Assembly: GCF_030581075.1 (NCBI RefSeq)
Contig: NZ_JAUQSW010000016.1
Span: 1-64,000 of the forward strand
From: Hymenobacter cheonanensis
Lineage (GTDB): Bacteria > Bacteroidota > Bacteroidia > Cytophagales > Hymenobacteraceae
Reading direction: 5' to 3'
DNA length: 64,000 bases
Shown in pieces: positions 51,594 through 60,306 of the stretch. Below the pieces are notes generated by a model that saw only the letters and a list, made by a program, of their open reading frames with translations, did no database searches and had not been told where the DNA came from. The position numbers and the translations under genes are program-made. Position 1 is the stretch's first letter. Every line of letters begins with the position of its first letter.

Positions 51594-53849
51594 ATGAACT
51601 CAATCATTAAGCTTCGGTTACTGCTTATCCTGTTGCTGCTGAATATGGCGCCGGCTTTCGCGCAGCGCACAAGCAGTATCACCGGCAAGGTAGTGGATGG
51701 CAAGGCGCCCATCCCGTATGCCAACATTGTGTTGTTTGCCGATGCTACCAAGCAGCGGCAGGTGCAGGTAGCGGCTACGGACGAGGAGGGCAAATTCGTG
51801 CTTCCAAACATAGCACCTACTACGTATACCCTCGTTGTATCCTTTATTGGCTACCAGGGATACGAAAAGGCAATTACCGTGACGGAAAAGCCGCTGGCCC
51901 TGGGCGACATAGCCTTGCAGCTAAATAGCAAGGCCCTGGACGAAGTTACCGTGACGGGCCAGCGCAGCAACGTCGAGTTTCACATCGACAAAGAGGTCGT
52001 CAATTTTACGCCCGAAATGCTGGCTGGCGCTACCTCGGCCTCCGACGTACTGGCCAAGGTGCCGCAAATAACCCTGGACGCGACCGGCCAGGTAAAGCTG
52101 CGGGGCGATGCCGGCGTGCGCGTGCTCATTGATGGCAAGCCCACCATTCTGAGCGCCTCCGACGTGCTGGCTACCCTGCCCGCCGGCAAGCTAAAGAAAG
52201 TAGAGATTATTACCTCGCCCTCCGCCAAGTATGACCCGGAAGGCGCCGCCGGCATTCTCAACATCATCACCCAGCAGGAGAACAAAGCCGCCACGGAGGC
52301 CCTGGTAACCATTGGCCTGGGCCTAAACAAAAAGTACAGCGGCCTGGCCAAGCTGGACTACAACGTTGGTAAGTGGAGTAACTACGCTTCGCTCAACTTC
52401 CGCCACGAGGACCGCCCCACCCAGACCTACCGGGAGTACTACCTCGATAATGCCCTGCAGTTTACGTCGCTCTACAAGGAAGCCGAGATAGAGAAATTTA
52501 CCAATGCGGAAATTGGCACGGACTATAAGATTGACTCCCTCTCTACGGCGTCGCTGAGCTACCAGTATTCCTTGCTGGACCGCAATACGCCCTCTACCTA
52601 TCGCCAGGACGAGCAGTCGCTGCCGAATACGGGCAGCGGCAACGTGCTGTTTACCACCAGTGAAAACAAGGTGCGCGCCGGGTATACCCGCTCCGCCAAA
52701 CGGAACACTTTCGGGGCTGATTTTCTCTACGCCTGGGGCGCGGTAGATATTAACTCCAATAACATCCTGCGCAACCAGAATAATGCCGTGCTGAGCAGCT
52801 ACTCGCTGGCTAATACCATTGGGTACTATTTCCTGGATTATGATTTGACGTACAGCCGCGCCCTGAATCAGTACTGGAAGCTTGACCTGGGCTACTCCGG
52901 CGAGGAGGTGCACTTCAGCAATGATTTTACCAGCCTGACCAATAATGTGTACAACGCGGTAAACTATAAGTATAAGGAAAGCATCCAGGCGGTTTTTTCC
53001 CTGCTGTCCTACGCCAAAGGGGCCTACAAGGCGCAGGTAGGCCTGCGGCTGGAAAACGCCCTGCAGGAAATCAGCAGCATTCCTACCAGCCCCTACGTCA
53101 ACGCGTACCCTAGCCTTACCCTGGAGCGGAAGCTCGACGATTCCAAGTCGATTGCGCTGAACTTCAGCCGGCGTATCTCGCGCCCCGACCCGTTCCAGTT
53201 TGCGCCGTTTGTGCGCTACGACAACGTGAACCAGCGCAGCCAGGGCAACCCGCTACTGAAGCCGGCCTACTCAAACAACGTCGAGCTGAATTACCTGTAC
53301 GCCAACGAGCATTTCAACCTGAAATCATCCGTGTTTCTGCGCAACAGCCAGAACGTGATTAATAAGATTATCCGGCAGGATGGCGACCTGACTACCATCA
53401 CCTTCGACAACATTGCCCACGTCAATACCCTCGGCGCCAGCCTGAGCGGCGAAACGAACCTGCTCACGTGGTGGAAGCTAAACGGGGGCGCCGAGGTATT
53501 CTACAATAATATTTCGGATGACCAGTACACGTATGGCCGCCGCGAGAGTGTGTACGGGGTGCTGAAGCTCAATTCCATTTGGACGCTTAAGAACAACCTG
53601 AAGCTGCAGGTGAACAGCAACTACACCACCACCACCTACGAGGCCCAGCGGCAACTGCTCCCCTTCTACACCGCCGGCATCACCGCTAGCGTGACCACCC
53701 TGAAAAAGCGGGGCAACGTCTCCTTCCGCATCGACAACCTGGTGTACAGCGGCAGCCGCAGCTGGATTAACGCGCAGCCCTACCTCATCTGGGAGCGCTA
53801 CGAGGCCCAGAACCCGATTTACCGGCTGAGCTTTTCCTACAAGCTCTAG
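51594..53849 (+). CDS. TonB-receptor-like outer-membrane beta-barrel protein
   Basis: A 751-aa outer-membrane protein. A signal peptide (1-23, cleavage after AFA) is followed by a CarboxypepD_reg-like domain (about 27-110, 'ITGKVVDGKAPIPYANIVLF'). A plug-like domain comes next (about 120-215, 'VRVLIDGKPT', 'KVEIITSPSAKYDPEGAAGI'), then a beta-barrel ending in 'YRLSFSYKL' with an aromatic-rich C-terminus. This matches the Bacteroidota 'outer membrane beta-barrel family' (OMP_b-brl_3) rather than a classical siderophore receptor. Lying between biosynthetic genes it may take up or export the peptide, or serve self-protection. It could also be an unrelated passenger. Composition is less GC-biased than the synthetases. 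Confidence 0.88.
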   Translation: MNSIIKLRLLLILLLLNMAPAFAQRTSSITGKVVDGKAPIPYANIVLFADATKQRQVQVAATDEEGKFVLPNIAPTTYTLVVSFIGYQGYEKAITVTEKPLALGDIALQLNSKALDEVTVTGQRSNVEFHIDKEVVNFTPEMLAGATSASDVLAKVPQITLDATGQVKLRGDAGVRVLIDGKPTILSASDVLATLPAGKLKKVEIITSPSAKYDPEGAAGILNIITQQENKAATEALVTIGLGLNKKYSGLAKLDYNVGKWSNYASLNFRHEDRPTQTYREYYLDNALQFTSLYKEAEIEKFTNAEIGTDYKIDSLSTASLSYQYSLLDRNTPSTYRQDEQSLPNTGSGNVLFTTSENKVRAGYTRSAKRNTFGADFLYAWGAVDINSNNILRNQNNAVLSSYSLANTIGYYFLDYDLTYSRALNQYWKLDLGYSGEEVHFSNDFTSLTNNVYNAVNYKYKESIQAVFSLLSYAKGAYKAQVGLRLENALQEISSIPTSPYVNAYPSLTLERKLDDSKSIALNFSRRISRPDPFQFAPFVRYDNVNQRSQGNPLLKPAYSNNVELNYLYANEHFNLKSSVFLRNSQNVINKIIRQDGDLTTITFDNIAHVNTLGASLSGETNLLTWWKLNGGAEVFYNNISDDQYTYGRRESVYGVLKLNSIWTLKNNLKLQVNSNYTTTTYEAQRQLLPFYTAGITASVTTLKKRGNVSFRIDNLVYSGSRSWINAQPYLIWERYEAQNPIYRLSFSYKL

Positions 53850-53855
53850 CGCGCT

Positions 53856-53910
53856 GCCGCGGGCGCCCGCCGGCCGCACCCGGTGCCGGCGGGCGCCCGC
53901 GGCACCGGGT
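53856..53910 (+). terminator. Mutually exclusive hairpins after the outer-membrane protein gene
   Basis: An 18-bp perfect stem (53856-53873 with 53886-53903) overlaps a second possible stem (ACCCGGTGCC 53878-53887 with GGCACCGGGT 53901-53910). Only one can form at a time. A short TTTCT follows. It may be a terminator with an alternative fold before NRPS F. Confidence 0.5.
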
Positions 53911-54024
53911 TTCTGCTGCCCAATGCCATCCTTACGGGCGTGCGCCCCCCCCGGCCGGCAGCGCGCCGGCCTAGTCCCGAATTTTTACTTGTCTTGCTGT
54001 CTTTCACTGCCTTCCCGCAATAAC

Positions 54025-57000
54025 ATGGAGCTTAAGCGACCTTCCGTCACGCAGCAGCTTATCTGGGCCGACCAGGCGTTCAACCGTACCTCGCCCAAGT
54101 ATAATATCGGCGGCTATGCCCTGCTGCAAGGGCCCCTGCGCCCCGCCATCTATGAGGCCGCGATTGCCGAGGTTCTGAAAAGCCAGGAGGTGTACGCGTC
54201 TGTTTTTCAGGAAGTAGACGGGGAGCTGTTTTACGCGATACGGGAGGCGGCCGCGGGCTTTGAGCTGGAGCTGCTGGATTTTTCGGCCGAGCCCGACCCC
54301 ACATCCGCTGCCAACGCGTGGATGGACCAGGAGTTCGGCGTGGCTTTCCAACCGGATAACACCCACCTGTTCACGTTCAAGCTGCTGAAAATTGATGCCC
54401 GGACGCACCTGTGGTATGCCAAAATTCACCACCTGATTGGCGATGGCTGGTCGTTCAGCCTGCTGCTGAATGCCATCGCCTTCCACTACAAAAACCTGCT
54501 GGAAACGGGCGTCACGGAGGCCAGGCACTATTCCTACGCGCACTACATCCAGGACGACGCGGCCTACTACCAGTCGCAGCAGGCCGAAGACGACCGGGCG
54601 TACTGGGTGCAGCAGTTTCAGGGGTATTCGGGGCTGCTGCAGCAGCAAAGCACGGTGAGCTACGCCCAGAAAGCGCAAAGCAAAACCCTGGCGCTGCCCA
54701 AGGAAACGTGCGCCCTGTTGAAAGCAACGGCCGACCGCCACGGCGTTTCGCTGTTTCAGCTCATCATCGGGAGCCTGCTTTTGTACTTTGGCAAAACCAG
54801 GCAGCAGCCCACCATTTCCTTCGGGATGCCCGTGCTCAACCGCACCAATAAGCTGTTTAAGCAAACGGCCGGCGTATTCATGAATCTGCTCGCCGTGCGC
54901 TTCTCGCTGGAGGAAGACGCTTCGCTGGCCGAGCTGCTGGGCGGGGTGAAGCAAAAGATGCGGGAAGCGCTCCGCCACCAGCGCTACCAGTACGGCAACC
55001 TGGTAAAGGACTTGGCCCGGCCGGGCGAGCGGGCCGGCCTGTACGACATTCGCATCTCCTACGAGGAATTCAACTTTACGTCCTCCATCGGCGATTTGGC
55101 TTCCAATGCCTACGCGCTGTCTAATTACTGGGAGGAAGACCCGCTTTCCATTTACGTGCGCGGCTACCACGACGATGGGTTTGACATCCGCTTCGTGTAC
55201 AACCAGCAGTACTTCACGGCGGCAGAGATAGACTTGCTGAGCAGCCGGCTGCAAACCATTCTGCAGGCCTTCGGCACCCACGCCGACGCGCCCGCCCGCC
55301 AGATTAGCCTAGTGGATGCCCAGGAGCAGCAGCTGCTCGAAACCGCGGCGGTGGGCCCGGTGCTGCCCCGGGCGCAGGCCTCCTTTCTGGCGCTGTGGCA
55401 GGCTAGCGTGGCCACCCACGCCGCCCGCATTGCCCTGTCCGGCCCGGGCCGGTCCCTGACCTACGCGCAGCTGAACGAGCGGGCCGGCGCCGTGGCCTAC
55501 GAGCTTACCCGGCGCGGCCTGGGGCCGGGCGACACCGTAGCCCTGCTGCTGGAGCGCTCCGAGTGGATGGTGGTTGGGATGCTGGCCAGCATGCTGGCGG
55601 GCGTCACCTACGTGCCCCTGGACCCGGCCTACCCGGAAGCGCTGCTGCGCTACATGCTGGAAAACGCCGAGTGTAAGCTCCTGCTCACCAGCGCGCAGCG
55701 GCCCATCGCCTGGCCGCCGCCCATCGACTGCCTGTCGCTGGAAGACTATGCGCCCGCGCCGGCCGGCCAGCGCGGGCCGCTGCCGGCGCCGGGCATCAGC
55801 GCCGACACCCCTTGCTACATCATCTACACCTCCGGCTCAACGGGGAACCCGAAGGGAGTGCTTATCTCCCACGGGGCTTTGGCCGACTATGCGCTCAGCT
55901 TCCAGGCGTACTTCCAGGTAACGGCCCAGGACGTAGTGCTGCAACAGGCCTCCATCAGCTTCGACACGTCGGTGGAGGAGATTTTCCCGGTGCTGGCCGC
56001 CGGGGGCCGGCTGCACATCCTGCCCAATCCGAAGGACCTGGACGCGCTGCGGGCGGCGCTGCAGGCCGAGCACGTTACCTTGCTCAGCACCAACCCCTAC
56101 GTTATTGCCTACCTCAACGCAGGGGTGCTCCCCGCGTCGCTGCGGGTGCTCATCAGCGGCGGCGATGTGCTGAAGCCGGAGTACATCACCCACCTGCTGG
56201 CCCAGCCGGTGGCCCTGTACAATACCTACGGCCCCACCGAAAGCACCGTGTGCGCCACCTACCACAAAGTGGAGTGCCTGGAACAGAATATTCCCATTGG
56301 CAAGCCATTCAGCAACCGGGAGGTATACGTGCTGAGTGAAACCTTGCAGCAGCAGCCGGTGGGCCTCGATGGGGAGCTGTACCTTGGGGGCGCGGGCCTG
56401 GCCCTGGGCTATTACAACCAGCCGGAGCTTACCAGCCAGAAGTTTATCCCGCACCCCTTCCGGCCCGGCCAGCGGGTTTACCGCACCGGCGACGTGGGCT
56501 GCCTGCGGCCAGATGGCAGCATCCTGTTCAAGGGCCGGGCCGACAATCAGCTCAGCTACCGGGGCTATCGCCTGGAGGCCCAGTACATTGAGGCGGCCAT
56601 CAGTGCGCAGCACGCGGGGCTCGACAGCCTGGTTGCCGTGCGGCACTTGCAGGGGCACCCCGTGCTGGTCGCCTTTGTGCAGCACGCCACCCCCCTGCCC
56701 TACACGCTCGCCGACTGGCGCCGCCTGCTGGGTAGCCAGCTGCCGGCCCACATGATTCCGGAAGTGTGGGTGCAGGTAGCTGCTTTTCCGCTCTTGCCCA
56801 ACGGCAAAGTCGACCGCAAGGCGCTGCCCGAAATCCACGCGGATATGCTGGCGGTGGAGGCCCGACCCAAAACCGCCCCGCAAAACGCAGTGGAAGAGCG
56901 CCTGTGCCAGATTTGGGCTCAGATTCTGAACCAACCCGCCGTCGGCACCTCCGATTCGTTTTTCGAGCTAGGGGGCCACAGCCTCAACGTTATTCAGCTG

Positions 57001-60000
57001 CTGGGCCGGCTCCGCACCGAATTTCAGGTATCGCTGCAATTAAAGGACGTCTTTACCCATGCCACCATCGGGCAGCTAGCCCTGCTGCTGACGCCGACGC
57101 ACCCGCAGCCCGCCGCGCAGCTAATTGCGCCGGGCCGCGCGCCGGCCGCCCGCTTTCCGCTCACGCACGCCCAAAAGCGCATGTGGCTGGTCAGCCAGAC
57201 CGAGGAAGCCTCGCGCGCCTACCACATTGCGGGGGCCCTGGCGCTGAAAGGCGAGGTGAGCCGCGCCTGGGCCGCCGAAACCCTCGGCGCGATGGTGAGC
57301 CGGCACGAAGCCCTGCGCACTGTTTTCCAGGAAGATAGCGCGGGCGAGCTGTATCAGCAGGTGCTGCCTTTGGAGGAAGTGACCGACGCCTTTTTCACGT
57401 ACTACGAGCTGGCCGGCGAGGCCGCCTTGCCGGCCTTGCTGCGGGAGGTCGTCTACGGGGCGTTTGACCTGGCAACGGGCCCGCTGCTCCGCGTTGCCCT
57501 AGTAAAAACAGCCCCCGCCGAGTACCTGCTCGTGTACGTGATGCACCACATCATCAGCGATGGCTGGTCGATGGAGGTGCTGTTCAAAGAGTTTATGGCG
57601 GGCTACGGCGCGCGCGCCACCGGGCAGCCCGCTGCGCTGCCCCCGCTGCCCATTCAGTTTCGCGACTACGTGCGCTGGGCGCAGGAGCAGCCGCCCCAAC
57701 TCGCCGAAGAAGCCTACTGGGTCAAAAAGTTTGCCGATAAAGTGCCGGTGCTGGACTTGCCCACCCAGCACCCCCGCTCCTCGAACCGCACCTTCAACGG
57801 GGCCGAGGTGGTGCTGCCCCTGCCGGCCGGGCTGCACCAGCAGCTGCAAGCCCGGTGCGAGGCCGAAGGGGCCACGCTCTTCATGGGGCTGTTTGCCCTG
57901 CTCAACGTCACCTTATTCCGGTACACCGGGCAGGAAACCACCGTTATCGGGACGCCACTAGCCAACCGGGAGCAGCCGGAGCTGCAGCAGCAGGTCGGGC
58001 TGTTCCTGAACGTACTGGCCATCAAGACGGAGTTTAGCGGCAGCCTCTCCTTCCGCAGCCTGCTGCGGGTACAAAAGCAGGAGCTGCTGCAAGCCTACGA
58101 GCACCGCAGCTACCCCTTCGATAAGCTCATTGGGCAGCTGCCCTACGCGCTGGAGCCCAGCCGCTCACCCTTCTTCGATATCCTGCTGGTGCTGCACAAC
58201 CAAGCCACGCTGACCCAGCTGCACCCCACTGCCGCCGGCCTGCCCGGCCTAGAAGTGGCGCAGTACAAAAACCTACCCCGCGAAAGCAGCCAGCTCGACC
58301 TGGCTTTCAGCTTCTCCTACGCCCCGGCGGGGCAGGGCCTGAGCCTGGCGCTGGAATACAACCGCGACTTGTTCAGCGACTGGTTTGCCCGGCAGCTGGC
58401 CGCTCATTTTATCGCGCTGGCCGAGCAGGCCGTAGCGCACCCCGATGTTCCCATCAGCGCCCTGCGCCTGCTTGCGGAACCCGAGCCGTTGCCCCTGGCC
58501 GCTGCCGGGGCGCCGGCCCCGCCCCCCACGTGGGCCGCCTGCCTGGCTACCTGGGAAAAAGAGACGCCCGCCGCTACCGCCCTGGTAGCTGCCGGCGAGT
58601 GCCTGAGCTACCAGGAGCTGGCAAGCCGCGTCAGGCACCTGGCCGGCTACCTGCGCCAGGCGCACGGCGTAGGCCCCGGCGACCGGGTCGGCGTCATGCT
58701 GGAGCCGTCGGGCTGGCTGCCCGTGGCCATGCTCGGCATCTGGCTGGCCGGGGGCGTGTACGTACCCATCAACCCCGCCTACCCGGCGGCGCGCAAAGAG
58801 CTTATTGCGGCAGATGCGCAGTGCAAGCTCGTGCTCACGCAGCAAGAATGCGTGCAGAGCAGCGCCGCAGCGCCACTGGCGGAGGGCGCCACGGAGCAGC
58901 CTTGCCCAACGGCCTACCTGCTCTACACGTCGGGCACTACGGGCCGCCCGAAAGGCGTGGCCGTGGGCCATGCCGCGCTGGCCCGCAAGCTGCGGGTAGA
59001 GCGGGACTTGCTAGGGCTGCCCGGCCCCATTCACTCGGTTTTGATTACCAATTACAGCTTCGATGTGTCGTTGCTGGAATTGCTGCTTCCCCTGCTATCC
59101 GGGGGCAAAATCGTGGTTCCCGACCCGCAGCTCCTGCTTCAGCCCGAAGAGCTGGCCAGGGTGCTGATTCAGGAGCAGGTGCAGGTGCTGCAGGGCACCC
59201 CCACCTTTATCGAGGCGTTCTGCCAGCACCTCTCTCCCGGCACGTATGCGCAGCTGGCGCGGGCCCTGCGCGTGCTCTGCATCGGCGGGGAGTCTTTGAC
59301 CAAGAAGCTGGTGACGCTGCTGAAAAGCAAGCTGCCCACCGTGCGCCTCAACAACCACTACGGCCCAACCGAAGCCGTAATCGACGCGGTGGTGAACGAA
59401 GACGTGCACTGCTTCGAGCGCAACATCATTGGCAAGCCGCTCAGCGACACGCAGGCGCTCGTCCTGGACAAGCAGCTCAACCGCGTGCCGGCCGGGGTTA
59501 TCGGCGAGCTGTACCTGGGCGGCGCGAGCCTGGCGGATGGCTACGTTAACCTGCCGGAAGAAACCAGCGCTAAATTTATTGCCAGCCCTTTCGCCCCGGG
59601 CGAGAAGCTCTACAAAACCGGCGATTTGGTTAAGTGGGACCCTTCGGCCAGCCTCGAATTCGTTGGCCGGGTAGATGAGCAGGTGAAAATTCGGGGCTTA
59701 CGCATCGAGCTGGAGGAAATACGCCACACCCTGGAGCAGCACGAAAACGTGCAGCAGGCAGTGGTGCTGTGCCACGAGTACGCCGGCGAAACCCACCTCC
59801 TCGCCTTCCTGGTGCCGGCAGGGCCGGAGTTTGCGCCCGCAAAAATCAGGGACTACCTGCGCACGCAGCTGCCCGACTACATGGTGCCCACCATCCTCAC
59901 GCGGGTCGGGCAGATTCCCCTCAACGAGAATGGCAAAGTAGCCAAAGCGGCCCTGCTGGCCCAGGTTGACCTGGCCGCGGGCCGGGCGGAGCTAGTGCCA

Positions 60001-60285
60001 GCCACTACCGAAACGCAGCTGGTGCTGGTCAGGCTCTGGCAAGAGCTGCTCGGCCGGCCCCACCTTGGCATCACCGACAACTTCTTCGATGCCGGTGGCA
60101 ACAGCATGCTGCTCATTAAGATGCGGCTAGCCATCCAGCGCGAGTTTGATGTGCAAATCACTATCAAAGAGCTGTTTAAGCTGCTAACCATTGCGCAGCT
60201 GGCCGAGGCGATAGAGGCAGCCAGCTGGTTGCGGCTGGGCTGCGAGACCGTCACGCAGGAGCTGACCGAAGAATTCATCATTTGA
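54025..60285 (+). CDS. NRPS F: C-A(Lys)-T-C-A-T, no thioesterase
   Basis: A 2086-aa synthetase, started at MELKRPSVTQQ (54025); the upstream in-frame sequence is not domain-like. Order: C1 (HHLIGDG near 135), A1 (about 450-950, YTSGSTGNPKG near 600), T1 (LGGHSLNV near 980), C2 (HHIISDG near 1174), A2 (about 1495-1990, YTSGTTGRPKG near 1633), and T2 (AGGNSMLL near 2022). It ends with an acidic tail 'CETVTQELTEEFII' instead of a TE domain. A1 code DTESIGTVC resembles the bacitracin Lys code DAESIGSVC. A2 code DVLQCGHID is unassigned. C1 with 'SPKYNIGGY' near its start resembles starter C domains of acylated peptides. F could therefore be either the last or the first synthetase in the line. Confidence 0.93.
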   Translation: MELKRPSVTQQLIWADQAFNRTSPKYNIGGYALLQGPLRPAIYEAAIAEVLKSQEVYASVFQEVDGELFYAIREAAAGFELELLDFSAEPDPTSAANAWMDQEFGVAFQPDNTHLFTFKLLKIDARTHLWYAKIHHLIGDGWSFSLLLNAIAFHYKNLLETGVTEARHYSYAHYIQDDAAYYQSQQAEDDRAYWVQQFQGYSGLLQQQSTVSYAQKAQSKTLALPKETCALLKATADRHGVSLFQLIIGSLLLYFGKTRQQPTISFGMPVLNRTNKLFKQTAGVFMNLLAVRFSLEEDASLAELLGGVKQKMREALRHQRYQYGNLVKDLARPGERAGLYDIRISYEEFNFTSSIGDLASNAYALSNYWEEDPLSIYVRGYHDDGFDIRFVYNQQYFTAAEIDLLSSRLQTILQAFGTHADAPARQISLVDAQEQQLLETAAVGPVLPRAQASFLALWQASVATHAARIALSGPGRSLTYAQLNERAGAVAYELTRRGLGPGDTVALLLERSEWMVVGMLASMLAGVTYVPLDPAYPEALLRYMLENAECKLLLTSAQRPIAWPPPIDCLSLEDYAPAPAGQRGPLPAPGISADTPCYIIYTSGSTGNPKGVLISHGALADYALSFQAYFQVTAQDVVLQQASISFDTSVEEIFPVLAAGGRLHILPNPKDLDALRAALQAEHVTLLSTNPYVIAYLNAGVLPASLRVLISGGDVLKPEYITHLLAQPVALYNTYGPTESTVCATYHKVECLEQNIPIGKPFSNREVYVLSETLQQQPVGLDGELYLGGAGLALGYYNQPELTSQKFIPHPFRPGQRVYRTGDVGCLRPDGSILFKGRADNQLSYRGYRLEAQYIEAAISAQHAGLDSLVAVRHLQGHPVLVAFVQHATPLPYTLADWRRLLGSQLPAHMIPEVWVQVAAFPLLPNGKVDRKALPEIHADMLAVEARPKTAPQNAVEERLCQIWAQILNQPAVGTSDSFFELGGHSLNVIQLLGRLRTEFQVSLQLKDVFTHATIGQLALLLTPTHPQPAAQLIAPGRAPAARFPLTHAQKRMWLVSQTEEASRAYHIAGALALKGEVSRAWAAETLGAMVSRHEALRTVFQEDSAGELYQQVLPLEEVTDAFFTYYELAGEAALPALLREVVYGAFDLATGPLLRVALVKTAPAEYLLVYVMHHIISDGWSMEVLFKEFMAGYGARATGQPAALPPLPIQFRDYVRWAQEQPPQLAEEAYWVKKFADKVPVLDLPTQHPRSSNRTFNGAEVVLPLPAGLHQQLQARCEAEGATLFMGLFALLNVTLFRYTGQETTVIGTPLANREQPELQQQVGLFLNVLAIKTEFSGSLSFRSLLRVQKQELLQAYEHRSYPFDKLIGQLPYALEPSRSPFFDILLVLHNQATLTQLHPTAAGLPGLEVAQYKNLPRESSQLDLAFSFSYAPAGQGLSLALEYNRDLFSDWFARQLAAHFIALAEQAVAHPDVPISALRLLAEPEPLPLAAAGAPAPPPTWAACLATWEKETPAATALVAAGECLSYQELASRVRHLAGYLRQAHGVGPGDRVGVMLEPSGWLPVAMLGIWLAGGVYVPINPAYPAARKELIAADAQCKLVLTQQECVQSSAAAPLAEGATEQPCPTAYLLYTSGTTGRPKGVAVGHAALARKLRVERDLLGLPGPIHSVLITNYSFDVSLLELLLPLLSGGKIVVPDPQLLLQPEELARVLIQEQVQVLQGTPTFIEAFCQHLSPGTYAQLARALRVLCIGGESLTKKLVTLLKSKLPTVRLNNHYGPTEAVIDAVVNEDVHCFERNIIGKPLSDTQALVLDKQLNRVPAGVIGELYLGGASLADGYVNLPEETSAKFIASPFAPGEKLYKTGDLVKWDPSASLEFVGRVDEQVKIRGLRIELEEIRHTLEQHENVQQAVVLCHEYAGETHLLAFLVPAGPEFAPAKIRDYLRTQLPDYMVPTILTRVGQIPLNENGKVAKAALLAQVDLAAGRAELVPATTETQLVLVRLWQELLGRPHLGITDNFFDAGGNSMLLIKMRLAIQREFDVQITIKELFKLLTIAQLAEAIEAASWLRLGCETVTQELTEEFII

Positions 60286-60306
60286 TTTTCCAACTAGCCA
60301 TTCCTG

